A DNA stretch of 29,800 nt, from the NCBI GenBank assembly GCA_910588015.1, contig CAJUOK010000020.1, positions 1 to 29,800 on the forward strand. Reading direction: 5' to 3'. The position numbers were made by a program, and so were the translations under genes. This document shows, in pieces, positions 1 through 7,534 of this stretch. The notes under the pieces are model-generated. The model searched no databases. It was not told where the DNA came from and saw only the letters and a list, made by a program, of their open reading frames with translations. How positions within the stretch are numbered: the first letter of the stretch is position 1; the number at the start of each line of letters is the position of its first letter. This stretch comes from an uncultured Christensenellaceae bacterium. Lineage in GTDB: Bacteria; Bacillota; Clostridia; Christensenellales; UBA3700.

Positions 1-74
1 CGTGTAAATTTAGTATTATTGTTTGTATAATACCATAGTTTTAGCCAATAATCAAATATTTTCGTCCGTATATT

Positions 75-866
75 TTATTTTTTGTGTTCTCTGCCTCTTA
101 ATCTCTGCTGACGCAGCCATATTCCCATCATACACTTTTGCGGCAAAAATTTTGCTACAACGCGCGACGTTTTGGTATACGCGCCGTAAACCGACATATC
201 TTTTGATTTCTTGGCGTCTTTTAACGCTTTTTTTGCCACAACGTCGGGATATACTATATGCGGAAACACTCTTGTGCCTTTTTCGCCCTTGACGATGGCT
301 CTCTCTATTAGGCGGGTCTGCATCCATCCCGGGCATACCGCCGTCGCGCTGACGCCTTTATGCTTAAGCTCCACGCTCAACGCGCGCGTGTAGTTGCGAA
401 CAAAAGCCTTGGTTGCGCTGTAGATATTTTGATATGGCAAAGGCTGAAACGCCGCCATAGACGCCATATTTATTATATGCGCTCCTTGCCCCATAAAAGG
501 CAGACATATCAGCCCCATCGACACCAACGCGCCGATATTGAGGTCAATCATATTTACCGACGTGTATCTGTCTATTCCGCCGTAATCGCAGAATTTGGCA
601 AAGCCCGCGCAGTTGACAAGCCAACGCACGTCGACGTCCTCGCTGACGATAAGAGCCTCGATTATGTCGAGATTTTTGCGTTGGGTCAAATCCATTGAAA
701 ATATGCGAACTCTGTCTTTGTCAGCTTCTTTAACTTCTTTCAGCCGCTCTTCGCTTCGTCCCAACGCCCACAACTCGTCGAGGTCTTCCTTCAAAAGCAA
801 AGACGCAAATTCTTTTCCTATTCCGCTGCTTGCGCCCGTGACAATAGCTATTTTCTTCTTTTCCAT
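75..866 (-). CDS. Short-chain dehydrogenase/reductase (SDR)
   Basis: This is probably an NAD(P)-dependent oxidoreductase of the classical SDR family; its substrate cannot be told from sequence. The N-terminus carries the Rossmann cofactor motif TGASSGIGKEFA. Further on are NCAG (the NNAG position) and the catalytic YSATK (YxxxK). From the chosen start it is 263 residues, a normal SDR length. The ATG at 866 is preferred over upstream starts because AGGA lies 6 nt before it and the dinucleotide fold begins at once (MEKKKIAIVTG). It lies downstream of the phosphoglucomutase but is separated from it by a terminator (971-992), so it is probably its own unit. An inverted repeat sits just upstream (889-909). 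The last 74 bases of the window past its stop show no recognisable feature. Confidence 0.93.
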   Translation of the reverse strand: MEKKKIAIVTGASSGIGKEFASLLLKEDLDELWALGRSEERLKEVKEADKDRVRIFSMDLTQRKNLDIIEALIVSEDVDVRWLVNCAGFAKFCDYGGIDRYTSVNMIDLNIGALVSMGLICLPFMGQGAHIINMASMAAFQPLPYQNIYSATKAFVRNYTRALSVELKHKGVSATAVCPGWMQTRLIERAIVKGEKGTRVFPHIVYPDVVAKKALKDAKKSKDMSVYGAYTKTSRVVAKFLPQKCMMGIWLRQQRLRGREHKK

Positions 867-888
867 ATATCCTAACTCCGATTGACGT

Positions 889-909
889 ATTGTCATTATT
901 GTTGACAAT
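889..909. promoter_or_regulatory. Candidate operator upstream of the SDR gene
   Basis: ATTGTCA and TGACAAT form a perfect 7-bp inverted repeat with a 7-nt spacer, about 23 bp upstream of the SDR start. Further upstream (908-942) are several TGCGC/GCGCA half-sites. No convincing -35/-10 pair was found here, so a repressor-site role is only an inference. Confidence 0.3.
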
Positions 910-964
910 TGCGCAAAAATATATGCGCATTGCAAATTGCGCTCATCGGTAATAGTCGGTAAAA

Positions 965-993
965 TGCAAAAAAGACGGATAACTCCGTCTTTT
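965..993 (-). terminator. Rho-independent terminator of pgcA-like gene
   Basis: A 9-bp perfect stem (AAAGACGGA with TCCGTCTTT, 971-979 and 984-992) has a 4-nt loop and is followed on the minus strand by a run of T. It lies about 28 bp past the phosphoglucomutase stop and separates that gene from the SDR gene. Confidence 0.85.
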
Positions 994-1019
994 CTATGTT
1001 GCGCCGTCAGCGCAAAAAT

Positions 1020-2762
1020 TTAAATCATATCTACTATCGCGCTTTGCAACATCTTGTTGCGCTCTTCGCTCTTTTGTCTGCTCTCTGCTTTGGTCGAAAC
1101 GTATATCTTGAGTTTTGGTTCTGTTCCGCTTGGGCGTATGCATAGCCACTCGTCGTCGCCGAATTCGTATTTTATTACGTTGGCGCTAGGCAAATCCGTC
1201 ATTTCTATTCTGCCGTCGTCAAAGTATTTGACCATTCCCGCTTCCAAATCAAGCTTGCTGACCATAGGCACGCCAGCAACATTAGTCAAATCATTCTCTT
1301 TGAACTTGCGCATAATGCCTGCCATTTGCTCCATACCGTCAAGACCTTTGAACGCAATCGACTTGCTAGACTCGATAAAATATCCGAATTTTTCAAATAT
1401 CCCGTTGAGTTTATCATAGAGCGATACGCCCTTGTATGCGTAATAACAAGCCATTTCGGCAAACAGCATACTTGCAACAACCGCGTCCTTATCTCTCGCG
1501 TGCGTGCCCGATAAATATCCGTAGCTCTCTTCGTAGCCAAACATAAAGGTATGCTCGCCGCTTTGCTCCCATTCCTTTATCTTCTCGCCTATAAACTTGA
1601 ATCCCGTCAACACGTCGAATACAGCCGCGCCGTAGCTTTTTGCAATCTTATCGGCAAGACGCGTGGTGACTATCGTCTTTACGACGGCGGAATTCTTGGG
1701 CAAAGTATTGTCTTCCTTATGGCGCGCAAGTATGTAATCCATAAGCATTGCGCCTATCTGATTGCCGTTGAGAAGCACAAACTTGCCTTTGTCGTCTCTT
1801 ATCGCTATGCCCATTCTGTCGCAGTCGGGGTCTGTTCCGATAACAATATCGCTACCCAATTTGTCGGCGAGGTCTATGCCCATCTTCAACGCGTCGGGTT
1901 GCTCCGGATTGGGCATCGCCACTGTCGAAAACTCCGTGTCGGGATATTTCTGTTCTTCTACCACAGATACAGATATGCCCATTCTTGCAAGCATTGTCGT
2001 CACGGGTACGTAACCCGACCCGTGTATCGGAGAGTATACTATCTTGATGTCTTTGCCGACTTTTTTTACAGCTTCTTGCGAAAGCGACAGCTTGGATATT
2101 TCGCCGTAATATTCTTCGTCAAGGCTCTTGCCTATAACCGTTATACGCTCGCTCAACGCAAAGCCGTCCTTGCCCTGTATGTCCTTGCGGCAAAGAGTAA
2201 CGACGTCTTGCTGCGCCAGACCGAAATAGGGAGTCTTGGATATGTATTCGACTACTTTTGCGGTCGCCTCGGGCGACATCTGCGCGCCGTCTTCGCCGTA
2301 TACCTTATAACCGTTGTATTCCTTGGGATTGTGGCTTGCCGTTATCATTATGCCAGCTATGCAATTGAGTCTGCGCACCGCATAAGAACACATCGGCACA
2401 GGTCTTACGTCTTCGAAAAACCATACCCTTATGCCGTTGGCGCCCAGCACTCTCGCCGCTGTCAACGCAAATTCAAAAGACATTCTTCTTGTGTCGTACG
2501 ATATGATAACTCCTCTCTCGGCTTGGGATTTTCCCAAAGAATTGATATAATCGCTCAAGCCCTTGGTCGCTCTGGCAACGGTATATTCGTTCATATTGGA
2601 TATGCCCATACATATCGTGCCGCGCATTCCCGCCGTGCCGAATGCCAAAGGCAAAGTAAATCTCTCTTTTATTTCCTTATCGTCGGAGGCTATCGCCGAA
2701 AGTTCTTGCCTTTGCTCTTGACTTACGCTGTCAAGCCACTCTTTGTAATTTTGCAAATACAT
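1020..2762 (-). CDS. pgcA: Phospho-sugar mutase (alpha-phosphoglucomutase type)
   Basis: This enzyme is expected to interconvert glucose-1-phosphate and glucose-6-phosphate, feeding UDP-glucose and cell-wall or storage sugar synthesis. Its 580 residues match the long PgcA-type members of the alpha-D-phosphohexomutase family. All four family signatures are present in order: the phosphoserine loop ITASHNPKEYNGYK, the metal-binding DPDCDRMGIA, the sugar-recognition GYEESYGYL and the phosphate-binding RPSGTEPKLKIY. The ATG start has a GAGGT ribosome binding site a few bases upstream. It follows the HD-domain gene by 108 bp on the same strand and may be co-transcribed with it. A short CCGTC/GACGG hairpin lies just before the ribosome binding site. 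Phosphomannomutase side activity is possible. Confidence 0.95.
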   Translation of the reverse strand: MYLQNYKEWLDSVSQEQRQELSAIASDDKEIKERFTLPLAFGTAGMRGTICMGISNMNEYTVARATKGLSDYINSLGKSQAERGVIISYDTRRMSFEFALTAARVLGANGIRVWFFEDVRPVPMCSYAVRRLNCIAGIMITASHNPKEYNGYKVYGEDGAQMSPEATAKVVEYISKTPYFGLAQQDVVTLCRKDIQGKDGFALSERITVIGKSLDEEYYGEISKLSLSQEAVKKVGKDIKIVYSPIHGSGYVPVTTMLARMGISVSVVEEQKYPDTEFSTVAMPNPEQPDALKMGIDLADKLGSDIVIGTDPDCDRMGIAIRDDKGKFVLLNGNQIGAMLMDYILARHKEDNTLPKNSAVVKTIVTTRLADKIAKSYGAAVFDVLTGFKFIGEKIKEWEQSGEHTFMFGYEESYGYLSGTHARDKDAVVASMLFAEMACYYAYKGVSLYDKLNGIFEKFGYFIESSKSIAFKGLDGMEQMAGIMRKFKENDLTNVAGVPMVSKLDLEAGMVKYFDDGRIEMTDLPSANVIKYEFGDDEWLCIRPSGTEPKLKIYVSTKAESRQKSEERNKMLQSAIVDMI

Positions 2763-2870
2763 ATTCTACCTCGCTACCCGTCGTTTGACGGTCTGTGTTT
2801 TGTTGTCTTTTTGATATATTTACGCCGATTCAACGACGGCTATACGCTTTTGTTTCGCCAATCTAAATAT

Positions 2871-3473
2871 TCAGGCTCTGTCTTCGTCAAAATAAGTCGC
2901 CATAATATCGGCGATATGTATGAGCGTGGCAAATGGAAATTGCGAAAAAGCTTTGCTTAACGAAAAGTCTCCGCCTACTACTCTTTTGTCAAAACCTCCC
3001 ATATGCCAATTGATTGCCATTGCCTCTTCTCTCGTCAGTCTCATAAATCCGCTTATCATATACACCGATTTTTCTCCGTGTCCGTAAGGCAGTTTTTCGT
3101 CGACGGTATAATACGGCACTTGCTCCCACATACCAAGCTCATTCTTGACGTTGCGCAAGCTCACTTGATAATAATCCACTTTGCATAAATCGTGCAAAAG
3201 CGCCGCAATAGCAATGTTTTCCGCAGTGATATTTTTAAAAGCCGAATTGTCTTTTTTGTTCTCGATTTCTATAAGCTCAACGGCTCTGTCGTATACGTTT
3301 AGCGAATGGTCGCAAAGTCCGCCTTTTTCGGCGTTGTGAAATTTAGAACTGGCAGGAGCGGTGAAAAAATCGCTGTCGCATAGCCATTTCAAAAGTTTTT
3401 CGCTGCCGTCGCGTTGAATGTTTTCTCTGTAAATCTTCAAAAATCTTGCTTTGTTCAAATCTATATCAATCAT
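2871..3473 (-). CDS. HD-domain metal-dependent phosphohydrolase
   Basis: A 200-residue soluble protein of the HD superfamily (metal-dependent phosphohydrolases acting on nucleotides or related phosphoesters). The HD signature is clear: an early His (CDHSLNVY), the metal doublet in ALLHDLCK, later histidines in YGHGEKSV and INWHMGG, and a final Asp in IHIADIMATY. There are no membrane segments or signal peptide. The ATG has AAGGA seven bases upstream. A near-perfect sigma-A promoter lies 37-65 bp upstream, so it starts a transcription unit that may run into the phosphoglucomutase gene. The substrate is unknown; similar small HD proteins are common in Firmicute genomes and prophages without an assigned role. 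Confidence 0.85.
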   Translation of the reverse strand: MIDIDLNKARFLKIYRENIQRDGSEKLLKWLCDSDFFTAPASSKFHNAEKGGLCDHSLNVYDRAVELIEIENKKDNSAFKNITAENIAIAALLHDLCKVDYYQVSLRNVKNELGMWEQVPYYTVDEKLPYGHGEKSVYMISGFMRLTREEAMAINWHMGGFDKRVVGGDFSLSKAFSQFPFATLIHIADIMATYFDEDRA

Positions 3474-3509
3474 AATTTCCTTATATATCCATATCGATAT
3501 TATGATTTA

Positions 3510-3538
3510 ATTATATGTGTTTGAATAAAAAATGTCAA
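3510..3538 (-). promoter_or_regulatory. Sigma-A promoter of the HD gene
   Basis: A perfect consensus is seen on the minus strand: -35 TTGACA (3538-3533), 17-nt spacer, -10 TATAAT (3515-3510). It points into the HD hydrolase gene. Confidence 0.85.
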
Positions 3539-3570
3539 CCAAGCGCAACGCTCACCCAAAATATAAATTT

Positions 3571-3651
3571 AGCCGACGGCTTGCAATTACGCGTCCCAAA
3601 GTTGAAAGTCAATCAAACAACTTTTGGAAGCGCTTTTAAGTTCCGTCGGCT
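3571..3651 (-). other. Nested inverted repeat, candidate structured RNA
   Basis: In the 207-bp gap after the VanW gene, AGCCGACGG (3571-3579) and CCGTCGGCT (3643-3651) are perfect complements. They enclose a second hairpin, CCAAAGTTG (3596-3604) with CAACTTTTGG (3618-3627). On the minus strand the outer stem is followed by an A/T-rich stretch but not a clean T-run. It may be a terminator-like 3' structure of the VanW mRNA or a small structured RNA; no known RNA family is recognised. Confidence 0.35.
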
Positions 3652-3680
3652 CTTGAATGGAAATTATCAGTATCAATACT

Positions 3681-4613
3681 TTAATATGCAGGTCGCAAAG
3701 ATTCGGACATACCATCTTCTATCGGCATAATCTTATCCTCGTCTTCGGCTGGTCTTTTGCGCGTTATCTTGCCTTGCACAGGCAGATAACTGTCCTTTCG
3801 CAATTCTTTGCTAGACAGCAGCTTGCCGTCCTTGTAATACTCTATTACGGCTCTTGATTTATATCCGCAATGACCTATCTTATCAACCGTATATTCGCCC
3901 TCTGCGTCGCTTTGAATTTCGCCAACAAGGCTGTCGCTCCATTCGACAAGAGGCTCGGGCGGTTGCAATACTTCGGTTATCTCGCTTCGCAAGTTTATCT
4001 TGTAAGGCAACGGATGTCCGTATATATCGAATACCACTTTCTTATCCTTGACGTATCCGTTGACCAACACGTCGTAAGGAGAGTCGTTGAGGAGTACCAT
4101 ATCTATGAATTCGCTAACCGTCGCGTCTTGCGAAAGCGAACAGTAAGAAGAAGGCAGCGAGTGAGATTGCACAGACTTTGCCGCCAGTCCCGCTCTTATC
4201 CAAGCGTTGTATAGCGTCGTGGATACCTGACAAACTCCACCGCCTACGCCCTCGGTATATTCTCCGTTGACAATGACTTTGGCGTTCTTATATCCTCTTT
4301 CTTCGGTGCGGAGTCCTACTATCGCGTTGAACGACAGCGTTTCGCCGCTCTTGACGGCAATCCAACAAAAATTACTGCTTGCCAACGCTACGTTGTGACT
4401 GCGCTCTTCCTTGGACGTGGAAAAATCAGTGCTAAAAGAACTTATGCGTTGCATTTTTGGAGAAAAGCCGTAAGGATTGGGACTGCTCATTGCGGCAGCG
4501 CTTTGCATATTCTGACCTGCGTATAAGAATACTCCGCCAAAAGTTATAAAAATTGCGGCGGTAATTATCAATAATAAAAATATGCAAGTTGTCAATCTAA
4601 TACGGCTTTTCAC
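3681..4613 (-). CDS. VanW-family membrane-anchored protein with G5-like tail
   Basis: A VanW-family protein. VanW homologues are widespread in Firmicutes and have no proven enzymatic role; presence does not imply vancomycin resistance. One membrane helix follows the basic N-terminus (KSRIRLTTCIFLLLIITAA), so the bulk is extracellular. The VanW core contains the hallmark GGGVCQVSTTLYNA. The C-terminal 70 residues resemble a G5 domain (peptidoglycan/sugar-binding fold in secreted proteins). The frame is open upstream to a TTG at 4670. The GTG at 4613 is preferred because a plausible promoter (4641-4670) would put the transcript start between the two and because the basic-then-hydrophobic N-terminus begins there. 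No clear ribosome binding site precedes either start, so the exact start is uncertain. Confidence 0.85.
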   Translation of the reverse strand: MKSRIRLTTCIFLLLIITAAIFITFGGVFLYAGQNMQSAAAMSSPNPYGFSPKMQRISSFSTDFSTSKEERSHNVALASSNFCWIAVKSGETLSFNAIVGLRTEERGYKNAKVIVNGEYTEGVGGGVCQVSTTLYNAWIRAGLAAKSVQSHSLPSSYCSLSQDATVSEFIDMVLLNDSPYDVLVNGYVKDKKVVFDIYGHPLPYKINLRSEITEVLQPPEPLVEWSDSLVGEIQSDAEGEYTVDKIGHCGYKSRAVIEYYKDGKLLSSKELRKDSYLPVQGKITRKRPAEDEDKIMPIEDGMSESLRPAY

Positions 4614-4640
4614 ACTATTATTTTGTGAACCGAAATAGAT

Positions 4641-4670
4641 AATATACTTGCATAATTTTGGCAAAATCAA
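4641..4670 (-). promoter_or_regulatory. Possible promoter of the VanW gene
   Basis: TTGATT (4670-4665), an 18-nt spacer and TATATT (4646-4641) on the minus strand, about 28 bp before the preferred GTG start. It is a modest match. Confidence 0.4.
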
Positions 4671-4706
4671 TAATAATTTTTATAAAATACGCATCGAACG
4701 TTTGCC

Positions 4707-5360
4707 TTATCCTATTGTCTTGATTATCTCTTCTTTTAATTTTTTCGGCGAGCTTACAATGACAACGGCTCCCGCCTCTTCAAGTCGGGCTCTGCTTCGA
4801 AATCCCCAATCAACGCCTATAAACGTCATACCGCAGTTGGCGGCAAACTCGCAGTCGACTTCGCTGTCGCCCACATATACAATGCCGCTCTGCGCAAAGC
4901 CCATATCTTTGCATACAAACTCAAAAATTTCCCTGTCGGGCTTGGCGGCAATATCATCGCGAGAACCGTAAGCGCCGTCAAACATCGTTCCAAAAAAACG
5001 CTTTGCCAAATCCTTGGTCGCGCCGTCGTATTTGTTGGAAATCAATACAAGCTTATAACCGTCGTCCTTCAACTCTTTCAACACGTCGATTATTCCGTCA
5101 AAAGGCTTGGTCGTGTCGGCTTTGTGAAGGTCGTAATGTTCTTTGAATATCTCTCTGCATTTTTCCAATATCGCAACGTCGTTGCACCCCATAAGGTCCT
5201 TGAGAAGATTGCGTATGCCGTGACCTATCGCGCAGCGCACCGTCTCTATGCTCTGCTTTGGATATCCCAGTTCGACAAGCGCGTAATTCGCCGATTTTGC
5301 TATGTCGGGAAGAGTGTCCAATACCGTGCCGTCTAAATCAAAAAATACCGTCTTTTGCAT
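4707..5360 (-). CDS. HAD-superfamily phosphatase (phosphoglycolate phosphatase-like)
   Basis: A 217-residue HAD hydrolase of the Gph/PpaX type. Motif I DLDGTVLDT at the N-terminus supplies the nucleophilic Asp and the second acid-base Asp. A helical cap follows, then motif II LISNKY, a motif III Lys near AAKPDREIF, and motif IV YVGDSEVDCEFA that binds Mg. Such proteins dephosphorylate small substrates such as 2-phosphoglycolate or pyrophosphate; which one cannot be decided here. The ATG has AGGT about 9 bp upstream. It lies 119 bp after the thiamine pyrophosphokinase gene on the same strand and about 94 bp before the VanW gene. It appears soluble and cytoplasmic. Confidence 0.9.
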   Translation of the reverse strand: MQKTVFFDLDGTVLDTLPDIAKSANYALVELGYPKQSIETVRCAIGHGIRNLLKDLMGCNDVAILEKCREIFKEHYDLHKADTTKPFDGIIDVLKELKDDGYKLVLISNKYDGATKDLAKRFFGTMFDGAYGSRDDIAAKPDREIFEFVCKDMGFAQSGIVYVGDSEVDCEFAANCGMTFIGVDWGFRSRARLEEAGAVVIVSSPKKLKEEIIKTIG

Positions 5361-5479
5361 TTTATATTACCTATATATTTTATCCTGTTTATAACATTGT
5401 AAAAAGTATTTTTTAAATCGTCATTTTATTCAAGTTTTTATCCTTTGAACTGCCCAACGAGAGTTGAAATAACGACGGT

Positions 5480-6085
5480 TTAAATAAAGTTATTTATTAT
5501 CAATAACGCATATCCGCATTTTATCTCTATTTCGCAATCTCCGTCAAGAAATTCGTTGCTTACGCCAATCGGAAAAGCATTTGTCAAAACGGCGTCTTTT
5601 AAAGGATATTTGCCGTTTTTGATATTTACTCCGCTCGCCGAATCAAAAGCAAACAGCGAAAACGTCTGTTCTTTTGTTCCGCAGACAGTCTTCTTGCCGG
5701 TTATCGCTTCCGCAACGCAATCGCAACCTATCAGTTTGACTTTGGCGCCCTTTTTCGCAAAGTCATACGCGCACTGCAAATTGGCAAGCGTATGGTCAAG
5801 CCTTCCGCCCAACGCTCCGTATACGACAAACTCGCCGTACCCCCTGCCGAACGCCTCTTCAAACGCGAGATACATATCTGTATAGTCCTTGATTGGATTG
5901 TGCCGTAATGCGGCAATTCCCTCGGGAACATACCCAAGGGAATCAAAATCGCCTACAGCCAAGTCGACTCGGCATAAATCCTTGACAAACTTATAACCGC
6001 CGTCGACAGCGACTACGAAGTCCTGTTCGTCAACGCAAAACCGCTCGCGGCAGAATTCTCCGTTGCCGACCAATACGCATTTCAT
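5480..6085 (-). CDS. thiN: Thiamine pyrophosphokinase
   Basis: Expected to transfer pyrophosphate from ATP to thiamine, giving thiamine diphosphate. The 201 residues contain the family landmarks: DGGYKFV near the N-terminus, the acidic VGDFDSL, the HNPIKDYTDMYLA segment (usual form KDxTD) and GALGGRLDHTLANLQ. The C-terminal beta-rich thiamine-binding part is present. The start codon lies 2 bp after the alcohol dehydrogenase stop, with AGGA six bases upstream, so it is translated from the same mRNA. No TPP riboswitch was recognised nearby. The pairing with the dehydrogenase has no obvious metabolic logic and may be only an operon of convenience. Confidence 0.93.
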   Translation of the reverse strand: MKCVLVGNGEFCRERFCVDEQDFVVAVDGGYKFVKDLCRVDLAVGDFDSLGYVPEGIAALRHNPIKDYTDMYLAFEEAFGRGYGEFVVYGALGGRLDHTLANLQCAYDFAKKGAKVKLIGCDCVAEAITGKKTVCGTKEQTFSLFAFDSASGVNIKNGKYPLKDAVLTNAFPIGVSNEFLDGDCEIEIKCGYALLIINNFI

Positions 6086-6087
6086 TA

Positions 6088-7329
6088 TTATTCCTGTCCT
6101 TCTTTAGACGCAGTCTCGCTTTTGGGCGGACATACCTGTCTAAACATATTCTCGAGGTCTTTTTTGCTCATAAACTTGGGCACGGGATAAAGAGGATGAG
6201 CCTCTGCGTATGCTCTGTCTACCATTGTCGGCAAATCCTTTTCGTCAACGACGCCTTCTATCTTCTCGGGAATATTCATAGCCTTGTTCATATCCTTGAC
6301 AGCCTGAATAAACTTCTTTGCCTTGACCTCTGCGTTTTCGCCTTCGATGCCTACTATATCGGCAAGTTTTGCAAGCTTCTTATAAATGCTGCTGCCGAAC
6401 CAATCGAGTATATGAGGAAGTATCACAGAGTTGGCAAGTCCGTGCGGAGTGTGATAAAAACCTCCCATTGTGTGAGCCATTGCGTGGACGTAACCGACGT
6501 ATGCTCTCGTGAAAGCCGCGCCCGCATAGAACGCGCCCGTCAACATATTTTCTCGCGCTTGTAAGTTCTTGCCGTCATTGTATGCCGTGACAAGATTTTC
6601 AAAAATGAGTTTGACGGCTTTTTCCGCGTCTGCTTTGGTCTGCTTGGTGTTTCCTTTGCCTATATACGATTCCACCGCGTGCGTCAGCGCGTCCATACCC
6701 GTCGTGGACGTGATATGCTGCGGAAGTCCCGTCGTAAGCGCCGCGTCGAGCAAAGCGTACTCGGGAATGAGCGCGTGGTCGTTGATTGCATACTTTTCGT
6801 GAGTCTGCGAATTTGTTATGACCGCCGCCAAAGTCGTCTCGCTTCCCGTACCTGCGGTAGTGGGTATTGCTACCAACGTCGGCAGCTTCTTGCCGACCTT
6901 AAGTATTCCTTTCATTTGCGGAATGGTCTTTTTGGGACGCGCTACTCTCGCGCCTACCGCCTTGGCGCAATCCATAGACGAACCGCCGCCTAACGCTATG
7001 ATGCAATCGCAATTTTGTTCCTTGTATAACTGCAAAGCCTGCTCCACCACGTCTATCGTCGGATTGGGGCAAACTTCGCTGAAAACAGCGCAATTCAATT
7101 GTATCTTGGCGCAAGCGTCGATTATGGGTTGAGGCATAGACAGCTTCATAAGCATAGGGTCTGTGACTAGCAATACGCTTTTGTGTCCTTTGTCCTTGAT
7201 AAACCTAGGAAGGTCGGCAATTCCTCTCTCGAATTTGAGAAGTTGAGGCTGACGCCAATTCAAAAACGGAGAAACGGCGTAAATTGTTTTTTGATAAGTC
7301 CTGTACCATACTTTTTGAAAGATGTTCAT
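6088..7329 (-). CDS. Iron-containing alcohol dehydrogenase
   Basis: A 413-residue group III (Fe-dependent) alcohol dehydrogenase, which interconverts alcohols and aldehydes or ketones with NAD(P)H. The cofactor-binding GGGSSMDCAKA and the TTAGTGSETT loop are clear. Metal ligands are visible in DALTHAVESY and in the pair of His in AHTMGGFYHTPHG, with an Asp in ALLDAALT. The substrate may be butanol, ethanol, lactaldehyde or a diol. The ATG has GAGGAG upstream and a consensus promoter at 7374-7402. It heads a two-gene unit with thiN. The N-terminal 35 residues (QKVWYRTYQKTIYAV) precede the usual fold start. Confidence 0.93.
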   Translation of the reverse strand: MNIFQKVWYRTYQKTIYAVSPFLNWRQPQLLKFERGIADLPRFIKDKGHKSVLLVTDPMLMKLSMPQPIIDACAKIQLNCAVFSEVCPNPTIDVVEQALQLYKEQNCDCIIALGGGSSMDCAKAVGARVARPKKTIPQMKGILKVGKKLPTLVAIPTTAGTGSETTLAAVITNSQTHEKYAINDHALIPEYALLDAALTTGLPQHITSTTGMDALTHAVESYIGKGNTKQTKADAEKAVKLIFENLVTAYNDGKNLQARENMLTGAFYAGAAFTRAYVGYVHAMAHTMGGFYHTPHGLANSVILPHILDWFGSSIYKKLAKLADIVGIEGENAEVKAKKFIQAVKDMNKAMNIPEKIEGVVDEKDLPTMVDRAYAEAHPLYPVPKFMSKKDLENMFRQVCPPKSETASKEGQE

Positions 7330-7373
7330 AATATGCTCCTCATTTTGCGCTTTTGCAAAATCTACATACTAAA

Positions 7374-7402
7374 ATTATATATTAAACAATTATTAAAGTC
7401 AA
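7374..7402 (-). promoter_or_regulatory. Promoter of the alcohol dehydrogenase-thiN unit
   Basis: TTGACT (7402-7397), a 17-nt spacer and a perfect TATAAT (7379-7374) on the minus strand, upstream of the dehydrogenase. Confidence 0.8.
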
Positions 7403-7468
7403 ACATCTGTCGGTTGTCATATTGCGTAAAATATGGCGTTTTGTCGAAAATTCTTCGCGTAATTTAAA

Positions 7469-7489
7469 AAAATTCAGTTAAAATTCAGT
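7469..7489 (+). promoter_or_regulatory. Direct repeat, possible PhoB-like regulator site
   Basis: The 10-mer AAAATTCAGT occurs twice (7469-7478 and 7480-7489) with an 11-bp period, 46 bp before the giant lipoprotein start. A TTAAAT that could serve as a -10 follows at 7504-7509, and no good -35 is present. OmpR/PhoB-type regulators typically bind direct repeats at this period, often in place of a -35. That the regulator encoded at 15693-16388 binds here is an inference. Confidence 0.35.
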
Positions 7490-7534
7490 CTGCCGAAAGA
7501 AAATTAAATTAACCCAATTATAAGGAGGCAAAAT

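Noticed and set aside
1551..2960. A 469-codon open frame on the plus strand
   Set aside because: It lies antisense to the phosphoglucomutase, has no ribosome binding site, and its translation is rich in Tyr, His, Arg and Cys with no family resemblance: a shadow frame.
3681..4613. Vancomycin resistance from the VanW gene
   Set aside because: VanW homologues are common without resistance, and no vanH, vanA/B, vanX or vanRS cluster is here; the two-component system lies over 11 kb away.
5361..5479. TPP riboswitch or promoter near thiN
   Set aside because: No THI-box-like conserved bases were seen here or before the alcohol dehydrogenase; only a weak TTTAAA/TTATAA pair that does not justify a call.
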